From Mangifera indica (taxonomy: Eukaryota > Streptophyta > Magnoliopsida > Sapindales > Anacardiaceae), in NCBI RefSeq assembly GCF_011075055.1, contig NC_058144.1:8894138-8958137 (forward strand): 64,000 bases of DNA, written 5' to 3'. Below the pieces are notes generated by a model, which saw only the letters and a program-made list of their open reading frames with translations, was not told where the DNA came from and searched no databases. The position numbers and the translations under genes are program-made. Of this stretch, positions 49,231 through 59,331 are shown in pieces. Position 1 is the first letter of the stretch. Each line of letters opens with the position of its first letter.

Positions 49231-51314
49231 GAAGGAGCTTTACACACCATCCTAGGAAGATTGCTGCAGTTGCGCCTCATATTTTGGTAAAAATGTGCTT
49301 TAATTTGTATCCACTAATCCAAAAGAATAGTTTATTTTTTATGTTGTGATCAATGTCGTTGTCATCTTAGCACCATTTTCAAGGTCATCGATCTATGTCG
49401 GCAATCCTAAGTTGAAATGATATTTTGAAGTTAGGTTTGAAGAATTGTTATTTTATTAATATTATCACGTGTTCCATATAATTAATAGAAATTTAAAAAA
49501 ATATATTTATGTTATTTTTTGAATTATTGAAAATTGTTATTGTTAGAGGTATGACAAACGCTGGTGTCATATCGCGGGCACAAATTTTGATCCATAAATT
49601 GTAAGAATGGCAAATCCGTTTTAAATAAAGAGAAAGCTTGGTCGTTTCCTTTGCTTAAGACCATCTAAAGTAAAATACGTGGGTTGATAATTAATATAGA
49701 TGTGTAAATTAAAAACCAGTAGAATTATACATATAATGATTTTTAGAATTTGTATTCGGTTTTATGGATATGATTATCCATTAATATTAATTTTTTATTA
49801 TTTTATTATTTTAATATTTATTTTATAATTTTTAATATTTTTTTTAAGAATATAAATATTACGTGAAGAAATAAAAGTTCAATTCAAATTATAACAATGT
49901 TTTCTATAAATTTGAATAATTTTAATATTGAATATAAAAGAAATATTTGTAACAATGTATTTATTACTCATAATCTTTAAATTTGTTTTCAACACAATAA
50001 ATTCTTTAATTTTAGAGTGGATTTGAGTTTATTTTATATCAAGAGAAGAAAAAATATATAAAATTTGTGTTTGATGCATTGTAAGTTTAATGTTAAAGAA
50101 GAATAAATAGAAGATTTATAGAAAAAAAAAATAAAGGATGACTCGCAGACATACCTACCCTGTCTACAAAATTTTGTTACCCGTAAGTACAGGTTCAAAA
50201 CAGATATAAGTTTAAAAATGTAAGATTTATACCTATTTTTAAACAGGTTACCTATAGGTCATACAAGGTGATCAACCCATTTTGTCAGGTCTACACCAAT
50301 GCACTTTTCAAGAGAAGATTGTTACTATAATGATCCTTTTTTCCATGTCACATTGAACACAAAATGATACTGCCGCGTTTCACAATTTAATTGCACATAT
50401 GTCATCCATGTCATATATAAATTAAGCCTTGTGTGTCTCAACAATTACAATAAAAGCAACGTTATGTGTTTCTATTTAATTGAATATTCAGATGATATAT
50501 TATTATATGATTATGTGTTATTTTATTTTTAATTTAAAATTATTTAATCACATAATAACATATTATTTGAGTAATGCTTTTTCCATTTGTTCTTGCTTTA
50601 TAAATGGCACTGTGGAACATGTCTCTTAGGCCAACAAGCTATCTAAGAAGGCCCTTATCTAGCTCTCTCTATGAAAAGCAAGACACACATCCATGGATTT
50701 CTATGATAAACTATTCACAAAAATACTCTTTATAATTGTTTCGTAAGTATATTAAATAAAAAAATAATAATATAACAATAAGGGAGGCTTTGATCTATGG
50801 TATATAAAAATTATTATATTAATTTATTTTTTATTATTAAGATTATTTTATAATATAAATTGTAAACTTATCATCACTTTTGTCTTAAGTATTTAAAGAT
50901 TATTAATATAATTTGAATTTTATTATTATTATATTTTTAGTTATTTAGTTTTTAGGACAAAAATATATTTATTTTTAATTAATATAATATATATCATGAA
51001 ATATATTTTGTTATAATTATACTCAAAAATATTTAAATAAAAAAACTAGTTTTTTTATTAATTATAAGTAAATATAATAATTATTTATATTTATAAATTT
51101 TTATTAAATTTTATCAAATATAATAATAATAATTTATTATTTTAATGATCTTATAAATAATTTATTTTTAGGTGCTATCAATTTAAATATCTTATAAAAA
51201 ATTGATAGCGCCTAAAAGTAAACCTTGTCCAAACAACTATATCATTTATAAAACTCTCTGTATGGACATGCTCCATTGCAATTTCACAATACTGTCACAT
51301 AACAGTTTTAAATA
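49231..51314. other. Intergenic AT-rich with short repeats
   Basis: No gene. A ~100-bp palindrome at 50490-50570 matches the 35556 type. An AT-rich MITE-like copy spans about 50775-51235. 49690-50290 may be a further short element (ends ATGTGTAAATTAA and AGGTCTACACC), uncertain. Confidence 0.4.
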
Positions 51315-52170
51315 GGCCCAAAGGCTTATTCTCACCTAAGATTTAGCCTATTTTTAAATTTGTATTACAGAATTTTAAAAATTAAAATATTTATTTATCA
51401 CCAAACATTTATTAAAATTTTTCTTATATATAAGTGTAAAACTATTATTTTAATATTAATATTAAAATATAAATTTATCTCACTCCCACCATATTTTAAA
51501 AATTAATAATCTCAATCATGCCTAAACTTTTTAGTTTTAAAAAGTGAATATTTCCCCCCATACCTAGATTTTTTTTTCTCTTCTCTTGGCCACCGCTCGG
51601 TCTCCGACAATCTCTTCTTCCCTCTCGCCGTTGACAAATAAAGAAATAAAGATTTTCATCTCTTCATCAGCAGATAAATCATCATTGTCTCTCTCCATCA
51701 ACATCGACAAAGAGAGACAAGAACAATTTGTCTCTCTCTATCGGCAGACAAAGACATGAAGATCTTTGTCGGCAGACAAAGAGATAAAAACTTCATCTTC
51801 GTAGACGTTTCTTCATCTACCTACAGTAAGGGAGAGTCGACTAATGGTCAGGGAGAGAAGAGGAGGTTGTCGAAGACCAAGTGGTGGTAAGAGAGGGGAA
51901 AAAAAAACCTAGGTGTGGGGGAAAATAATTACTTTTCAAAATTGAAAAAGTTTAAGTAAGAGTGAAATCGTTAGTTTTCAAAATATAAGCGAAAATAAGA
52001 TAAAATTATATATATTTTTAATATTAATGTTAAAATGATGATTTTATTTTTACATATAACAAAAATTTTTATCAAATGTGTAATAATAAATGAGTATTTA
52101 GATTTTTAAAATCCTACGAACATGCATTTGAGTATAAACTAAACCTTGAGCAACAATAAGTCTTTTAACC
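51315..52170. mobile_element. Fold-back MULE-like element I
   Basis: The ends GGCCCAAAGGCTTATTCTC and AACAATAAGTCTTTTAACC are inverted. The flanks TTTTAAATA (51306-51314) and TTCTAAATA (52171-52179) agree at 8/9. The centre, 51600-51840, has repeated GACAAAGAGA motifs in both orientations. Confidence 0.7.
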
Positions 52171-52179
52171 TTCTAAATA

Positions 52180-52512
52180 ATCATGTCATGACTTATAGTG
52201 TAATGGCCAAACTTATAAATATATTAATAATTTACACTGTAATATATATATATAGAGTATGAGGACTAATTAATATATAATTTAAATACATTAATAATAT
52301 ATTATTATATAATAATAAATAATTTATTTATTAAAAAAATATGTAAATAACATTGCCCATAATAACAATGGAAGCTACTGCCAACCAAGACATGAAATTC
52401 CTAATATTTAGATAAACCGCCTAGCATAAACACTATTTTAAATCCTTTATCATATAAGTATATAAATGTTTGGTTTCTCTCGGAATAAGTCCTTTTGCAT
52501 AAATTATTCGTA
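52180..52512. other. Spacer between elements I and J
   Basis: AT-rich; no feature recognised. Confidence 0.4.
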
Positions 52513-52521
52513 TACATCGCC

Positions 52522-53230
52522 GGCCAAAGGACTTATTCCCCTCCAAAGTATATTATTTTTCTAAATTCTTATCCGTTAATTTTAAAAATCTCAAATGCTC
52601 ATTTATAAACCATTAAAGTTAACAAAATTTTAACTCTTTAAAATTTAATTTTTTTTTCTCCTCTTAAACCTTAAAAATTAAAAGTTTTTTCTTTAGGCCA
52701 AATTATAAAAAATGACATTTCTCTTCTAAGGTTTAGTTTTCAATCTCCGATGTCATCACTAATAACAAAAAGTCTCTGACACATCGTCATACTTCGATGG
52801 TCACTCTCCCCTTCTCTAAAACTCTAGCTGACGACGATCTTGTCTGAGAAGACAAAACTCTTTATCTTTCTAGATAAAAACAAGATTTTTGTCTTTTTTA
52901 ATAAGCTTTTTATCAATTGAAGTTTCAAAGGAGGGGAGAGAGATTATCAAAGCATGGTAATATGTTGAAAACTTTCATTATTGATAATGACGTCAAAGAT
53001 GAAAAACTAAATCTTATAAAAGAAATGTCATTTTTTAAAATTGAAAAAAATTTTAGTTTTTAAGATTTAAATGAAAACCAAAATTTTAATTTATTTTTAA
53101 TATTATAAATTATTTTATTTTTAAAATTAATAGATTTACCTTTTTATAAATAATTATTTGAGATTTTTTTAGTTAAAGGTAAATATTTAAAAAAACAAGA
53201 ATACTGTGGATGGGAATAAGCGCAATGGCC
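52522..53230. mobile_element. Fold-back MULE-like element J
   Basis: The ends GGCCAAAGGACTTATTCCC and GGGAATAAGCGCAATGGCC are inverted. The flanks TACATCGCC (52513-52521) and TATATTGTT (53231-53239) differ at four positions, every one a C-to-T change, so a 9-bp duplication aged by deamination is likely. No coding capacity. Confidence 0.7.
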
Positions 53231-53688
53231 TATATTGTTATTAACATTGACGATCATGGTGAATGCAGGCACTAAATTTATCCGTCCTGCAGACGGAGAA
53301 AATTCCATATAAGAATATTCTATATAAATATCATCCGAAAAATCTGAAAAAAGTATTCAGGTTCCATGGAGTATGGACAAGCAAATACGCAGGCGGCACT
53401 AAAAGATAGACATCTACATTTCTGTAGAAAAGGTACTCCTAGACTATATCTTCCCATAAAAAGAGGACAGATACAGTAATAAACTACACGTACTTGTACG
53501 GATCTACAAGTATTAATCCCAATTACAAGTGCTTAATTACAAATATTTAACCTTAATTCTCTACACAAATACAGCCCTTACATATCTTTCTTGTTGACAA
53601 GTACTTTATTAATGGAGGTATGGCTAAATATGAGTGGTGATGGGTTTGAACATGCTCGCTAACTTTCTCAGACGCTCACTGTGTTGGT

Positions 53689-53979
53689 TCATTCTGAGTT
53701 GCTACGTTCAAGCTTGAAACGTTCTTTAACCGAAGCGATGTAGTTTGTGGCTTTGTCATCCACCAGTTCATCGCCAATTAGTTTATCAAAGTGGTTCACC
53801 TCACGATTGTCCTCCTGCTGGTGGTGGACTGCATAACCCATTGAAGCAGTAGCCGCCGCCGACTTGCTGGGCTTCATAACTTTGCTATTGTATTGCACGT
53901 TTGAGGCGGTCTTCGCCGCTCGATACAGCGGCACCAGCTTCCCCTTAATGAACCCTCTGCGCTTGAGGCTCGAATCCAT
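53689..53979 (-). CDS. Small basic plant protein, duplicate 1 (96 residues)
   Basis: Intronless, 96 residues. It begins MDSSLKRRGFIKGKLVPLYR and ends NYIASVKERFKLERSNSE. The N-terminal KRRGFIKGKL and the C-terminal YIASVKERFKLE motifs recall a family of short uncharacterised plant proteins; I cannot name it. The start at 53979 fits copy 2 and the TATA box at 54051-54060; an earlier in-frame ATG at 54042 would lie before the expected transcript start. Compared with copy 2 it lacks 57 nt and has an extra 3 nt, both in frame. The loss removes the block starting FVAEPKPKIWFIVQ. It looks expressed from an intact promoter copy. The role is unknown. Confidence 0.75.
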   Translation of the reverse strand: MDSSLKRRGFIKGKLVPLYRAAKTASNVQYNSKVMKPSKSAAATASMGYAVHHQQEDNREVNHFDKLIGDELVDDKATNYIASVKERFKLERSNSE

Positions 53980-54050
53980 CTTAACCTGAAAGCTTTTTTT
54001 TTGCCTTTGTGTGTGAATCAAATGGTATGTGCTGTGGTGCAAGAGAAGGT

Positions 54051-54060
54051 CTATATATAA
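54051..54060 (-). promoter_or_regulatory. TATA box of duplicate 1
   Basis: TTATATATAG on the minus strand, 72 bp upstream of the chosen ATG. Confidence 0.65.
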
Positions 54061-54590
54061 TAGATTTTGGGATTTTATTTTTGAGAAGGCCGAAAGATAG
54101 ACAAGAATCTAGATAAGCTTGTGGTCGGTCAGACTCAGCTAGAAATTGGGAAGGGAGAAAATCTAGGATTCTGCGTGTGTTAAAAAGATTAAATGTATTG
54201 CATCATCAATCTTACGAAATGCCACCCAGGGATATGCTTTTTAGCATGAATGTGAAATGGATTTGCTTTTTCGCATGAATGTGAAATGGACTGGTAAGAA
54301 CTGAGGACCACCAAACATTGTATAAAGAACAAGAAGAATCATGTTCTAACTAACACAGTTATAGTTATCCAGACTTTGTTTAATATATGACATACTGTTA
54401 AGATATTGTCGACTTGAATACACAATTCATCATGATTTTAGTTTTGGTTTTTAATAATTCAAAGTATATCTTAACAGTTTATCAAGGTTATAATCAATTT
54501 AACCAGTCAAATTTTACATCTCAAAGCAATATGGAATATATGTTCAAACCCAATATTTTTCTCCTGTTTTAGCAATATAAGATTTGTCTA

Positions 54591-56841
54591 GAGATAATCA
54601 ACCTATAAATTATATATGATCAAATGACAGTAACTGGAATAATGTCAATATTCAACTAGTTTGGAGATAAATAGGTTTACCAGCCCACCATGCGTGGACG
54701 TGTCTAGATATTCTACAAACAAGAGATGAAGAGACATATATTCCGATCAGCCAGTTGATCAATACTTTCTATCTGTTTTATTGTTGCAATTGCCATGTGA
54801 AATTGAACAACTCAAACTGTTGCAATAGAAAGTAAAATTGATGCACAAGAGGGATAAGTCCTATTATATATGTGGAGGATAAGAACAGTGTCTTTTTCAA
54901 TATCTTCGACTTCCAAATAGTACAATACTTTTGATGTTAGCACCTTACAACAACAAAATGTAGTGAAAAGATACATACATGCATTCACCTTATCTATTTA
55001 CACGCTTGCATTATCATATCTTCAATTCTATTCTCTTAACAATTGACAAGAATGTATTTGATATGGACATTAGGAGAATCACATTACAAACTCATACTTT
55101 CTATTAACTCTTATATTTTGTTTTTACGATCAAAATATATCATTATACCCCGCAGTCTCAATGCCCATATAGATTGATTGTACGCTAGTTCTCTGTTAAT
55201 GTGGACAAACACTATAATATTAGTGTTATCACCCGCATTACATAATTGTGGTTAAGAGATATGATAATGATTCTTATATCAAATGACATAGATTTTAGAA
55301 GAAGTTAGCTATTAAGACGAAGAGTCTATACATTAAAAGCTCATATTTTTCAATATAAAATCCAAATTTCATACCTTACAATTAGGATTTTATCAGTATT
55401 ATGATATAATAAGCATTAGAAACAAAATCGAGAAAATTATATCATCTTAAATCTCTTTGCTCTTCTTCCTTTTGATCTTTAATAACTGAAATTACTGTTA
55501 AACAGATATGGGAATTTTCCTAAATTTTACAATTAAGCTAGAGACAGATCCGGTCAAGGATACCACAATAGTCTCTGCGTGCAAGTGATTGGCATGGTTG
55601 ATCTTCATTCTATAGCTTTCATGCATAGTGCTTTTGATCCAAAAAAACAGCAAGAAGGATATTTGCATATATGGACCAAAAGCTCGCTCCCTTTTTATCC
55701 AAAATCTCTGGATTTGGCGTGTAAAATAATACAGAATATTTTTGTTTATGAGATAAAAGCTTTGTGAAAAGGTAAAAACACAGCAAACAGTTTGAAATTC
55801 TTAGCATATATGCAAATTTATGCCGGTTTGGGTCTTTATCTTAAGGTTCCAATGACCCCATAATGTTCCCATAACATATACTATTCTTCTTTGCAACGTT
55901 TTAGCTTTGGGTTTACATATATTTGTGTATTAATCGTATAAGAGAAGAGATATTACAAGCGTAAATAGTTATATCAATCTGAGAATGCATTTGGCCATGG
56001 TCGAATTCAAAGCTTTAGAGGGCATTTTATTTCAATAATATTTTATTATCAAAATTGAAAAATTACTCTGAAGATAAATTATTTAAAAGATTAATATAAA
56101 TAGTTATTATATTTGGTTGGAGGTGCAAAATAATATGAATATATTATCTTACTTAATGACTTTGAGTATAATTATTTTAAAATATTATATATATATATAT
56201 TATTATATTAATTGAAAATTTGATTATTTTTGTTCTAAAAATTAATAAATAAGAATATAATTATAATAAAATCAAAATTATGGAGGTGATAATTAAATTA
56301 TTAATTTTATTACTTCTCATATCATTATTAACAATAAAAAATTATCATAATATTTTATTATAAATAAATTAAATAAAATAATATAAATAATTGCGTACTA
56401 CAAACCAAATGACCCTTAATTTTTTCTTTCATTATTGGCCGACCATCTTTCTTTTTCTTACGTCCACAGAATAGACCAACCAACCTCTCCAAATATCCAA
56501 GTTAAAGCGACTTCCACCATTTGCAAGAAGTTGTTAGTAATTAGATATGATTTGGAGCTTTGAAAATTGTTCATAACTTATTGACTATTGATCACCAATA
56601 CAAGTTGGAAATTTAAAATTTTGCACAAAATAGTCTAACATAATGACCATGTGAATTAGCTAAAGTAACTTTGTTACTACGACATTGATGATTAAACACG
56701 ATTATGATTATGGCAATGAAAATATAAATAAATAAAATATAAAAAAAAATTTTTAACGTGAGTCAATTCATTACTTAGGAACTTACATCTTCAATTACGT
56801 AAGGCTTACAAAAGATGTATCATAATTTAGTGTAGGTTTTA
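54591..56841. other. Spacer between the duplicated blocks
   Basis: No gene supported. 55250-55400 resembles a TRIM LTR plus primer-site sequence on the minus strand (ATTGTAAGGTATGAAATTTG, then TCATTTGATATAAGAATCAT at the primer position). 56015-56415 is another AT-rich MITE-like copy. Confidence 0.45.
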
Positions 56842-57212
56842 ATTCTATATAAATATCATCCAAAAAATCTGAAAAAAGTATTCAGGTTCTATGGAGTGTG
56901 GACAAGCAAATATGCAGACGGCATTAAAAGATAGACATCTACAATTCTGTAGAAAAGGTACTTCTAGACGATATCTTCCCATAAAAAGTGGACAGATACA
57001 GTAATAAACTACATGTACTTATACGAATCTACAAGTATTAATCCCAATTACAAGTGCTTAATTACAAATATTTAACCTTAATTCTCTATACAAACACAAC
57101 CTTACATATCTTTCTTGTTGACAAGTACTTTATTAATGGAGGCATGGCTAAATATGATTAGTGATGGGTTTGAATATGCTCGCTAACTTTCTCAGACGCT
57201 CACTGTGTTGGT

Positions 57213-57557
57213 TCATTCTGAGTCGGTACGTTCAAGCTTGAAGCGTTCTTTAACCGAAGCGATGTAGTTTGCGGCTTTGTCGTCCACCATTTCATCGCCA
57301 AAGAGGTTATCAGAGTGGTTCACCTTACGATTGTTATCAGCAGCTTGTACAATAAACCAAATCTTGGGCTTCGGCTCAGCAACAAAATTGTCCTTCTGCT
57401 GGTGGACTGCATAACCCATTGAAGCAGTAGCCGCCGCCGACCGGCTAGGCTTCATAACTTTGCTATTGTATTGCACGTTTGAGGCAGTCTTCGCCGCTCG
57501 ATACAGCGGCACCAGCTTCCCCTTAATGAACCCTCTGCGCTTGAGGCTCAAATCCAT
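57213..57557 (-). CDS. Small basic plant protein, duplicate 2 (114 residues)
   Basis: Intronless, 114 residues. It begins MDLSLKRRGFIKGKLVPLYR and ends NYIASVKERFKLERTDSE. The middle has the block FVAEPKPKIWFIVQAADN that duplicate 1 lacks; this fuller form is likely ancestral, because the missing segment in duplicate 1 is bounded by ATTGT repeats in this copy. The promoter TATA box is at 57639-57647. The motifs are those of duplicate 1: a basic N-terminus and an acidic middle (DEMVDDKA) before YIASVKERF. No membrane segment or signal peptide is obvious. Function unknown. Confidence 0.78.
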   Translation of the reverse strand: MDLSLKRRGFIKGKLVPLYRAAKTASNVQYNSKVMKPSRSAAATASMGYAVHQQKDNFVAEPKPKIWFIVQAADNNRKVNHSDNLFGDEMVDDKAANYIASVKERFKLERTDSE

Positions 57558-57638
57558 CTTAACCTGAAAGCTTGTTCTTTTTTTTTTTGCCTTTGTGTGT
57601 GAATCAAATGGTCTGTGTTGTGGTGCAAGAGAAGGTCC

Positions 57639-57647
57639 ATATATAAT
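57639..57647 (-). promoter_or_regulatory. TATA box of duplicate 2
   Basis: TTATATATG on the minus strand, in the same place as in duplicate 1. Confidence 0.6.
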
Positions 57648-58074
57648 AGATTTTGGGATTTTTTTTTTTTTTGAGAAGGCCGAAAGATAGACAAGAATCT
57701 AGGAAAGCTTGTGGTCGGTCAGACCCAGCAGATATAGGGAAGGGAGAAAATCCAGGATTCTGCCTGTGTTAAAAAGATTAAACTAATTGCCTTTCTAAGA
57801 TATGCTACAGGAGCCAATAGCCTCAAGCTTTTAGCTCCACTGCAGTGTGTAGTGCATCATCAATCCTACGAAATGCTACCCAGGGATTTGCTTTTTCGCA
57901 TGAATGTGAAATGGACTAGAAAGTACTGAGGACCACCAAACATTGTATAAAGAACCAGAAGAATCATGTTCTAACTAACTCAATTATAGTTATCCAAACT
58001 TTATTTAATAAAGTGATATACCGTTAAGGTATTATCGACTTTGAATACATAATTTTAGTTTTGGGTTTTAATAA

Positions 58075-58939
58075 GGCCAAACGATTATTTCCCATCCAAG
58101 GTATGTTAAAATGTCAAGTTTCCACCTTTTAACTATGAAAACACTAAATACCCACCCATGACCGATTAAATCTAACAAAACTCTAACGGTGATAAATTTA
58201 ATCTCATTTTGCCCTCTAAAAGTTTAAAAACTAACATTTTTTCCTAAGCTAAGTTTGAAAAGATCGCATTTCCCCCCCTAGGGTTTATTTCCAAACCCTT
58301 TCACTTTCTCCGGTGCCATCGCCGGCTGTCTTCCCCTCCCGACGGTTTCTCTTCCACCGACGGCCCCCCTCAACTCCAGCCCAACCCATCCGGCGCAGAG
58401 AGATGTCGTTTGGGAAGAGAAATGGTCTTCCCAGACTACAAAGACGAGATCGATCGATCTCGTCATCTAGGAAGACGATCATCTTCCCAGATGAAGATGA
58501 CTCGTCTTCCCAGACGACGACGAGTCGTCTCGTCTTCGTCTGGGAAGACGACGACAACTGGCTTCGTCTTCCACAGCTTCTCTGACGCCTATCGGGCGTC
58601 CAAATGAAAGGAAAGAGATTATCGAAAGGAGAGGATGCTTCGGGGGGAGAGGCCGTCGGCAATGGAGCCAGAGATTTCAAAACGAAACCCTAGGGTGAAA
58701 CTGTGATTTTTTAAAACTTAGGTTAGGGGAAAATTTTAGTGTTTAAAGTTTAGGGGGGCAAAAGTTGATTCTATTTTAGTTTTTTTTTAATATTATAGAG
58801 AAAATGACCATTTTACCCTTACCACCGTTAGAATTTTGTTAGATTTAACTGGTCATTGGTGGGTATTTGGTGTTTCCATAGTTAAAGGGTGAAAACTTGA
58901 TATTTCAGCATACCTTGGGTGGGAAATAGTCGTTTGGCC
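58075..58939. mobile_element. Fold-back MULE-like element K with empty-site proof
   Basis: The ends GGCCAAACGATTATTTCCC and GGGAAATAGTCGTTTGGCC are inverted. The flanks TTTTAATAA are identical (58066-58074 and 58940-58948). The duplicated block at 54441-54480 has this 9-mer once with no element. The centre (58430-58560) is a GC-richer palindrome of GTCTTCCCAGACGA-type units. Open frames there on both strands are by-products of the palindrome. Confidence 0.92.
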
Positions 58940-59084
58940 TTTTAATAATTCAAAGTACGTTTTAACAATTTAACAAGGTTATAATCAATTTAACCAGTCA
59001 AACTTCACATCTCAAAGCAATGTGAAATCTATATTCGAACCCAATATTTTTCTCCTATTTTAGTGATATAAGAAGATTGGGAAA

Positions 59085-59331
59085 TTATAATAAATGGTTA
59101 AAATTAAGGAGGTTTAAGCGAAATTATCCAAAACATTCAGGTTAAAGCAAAAATACCCAGCTTTTGTGAAATGACGAAACTACCCTTATATATAAACACA
59201 ACAAAATTTTCTTACTTCCTATAGTAATCTTTGGGCATTTCACTATGCAAATTCAAAGAAAATTCATAATTTTCCACTATCCCACGGTCGACTAGATTTC
59301 TGACGTTTTTCGTGCTTTTCGGGAACCACAA
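59085..59331 (+). promoter_or_regulatory. Upstream region of DUF1985 transposon gene
   Basis: GGTTTAAGCGAAATTATCC and TACCCAGCTTTTGTGAAATG look like transposon terminal sequence. A TATA box TATATATAAACA lies at about 59188-59199, some 135 bp before the ATG. If this is a MULE, the terminal repeat lies here; its partner would be beyond the window. Confidence 0.45.

Larger units (their letters stand above)
53319..54590. repeat. Segmental duplication, copy 1
   Basis: Starts TATATAAATATCATCC and ends in CAATATTTTTCTCCT. It matches 56842-59078 except for insertions. It contains gene copy 1 and keeps the empty site (GGTTTTTAATAATTCAAAG near 54449) where the other copy has element K. A short tandem duplication (GCATGAATGTGAAATGGA, twice) lies near 54245-54290. 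Confidence 0.85.
56842..59078. repeat. Segmental duplication, copy 2
   Basis: Matches 53319-54590 throughout, with two additions: a ~70-bp stretch at about 57782-57853 and the 865-bp element K at 58075-58939. Contains gene copy 2. Confidence 0.85.

Noticed and set aside
53980..54042. Upstream in-frame ATG extending duplicate 1 by 21 residues
   Set aside because: Not shared with duplicate 2 and only about 10 bp from the TATA box, so it would lie before the transcript start.
58285..58680. Overlapping Ser/Arg-rich open frames on both strands
   Set aside because: They lie wholly in the palindromic centre of fold-back element K; inverted GTCTTC-type repeats produce open frames on both strands.
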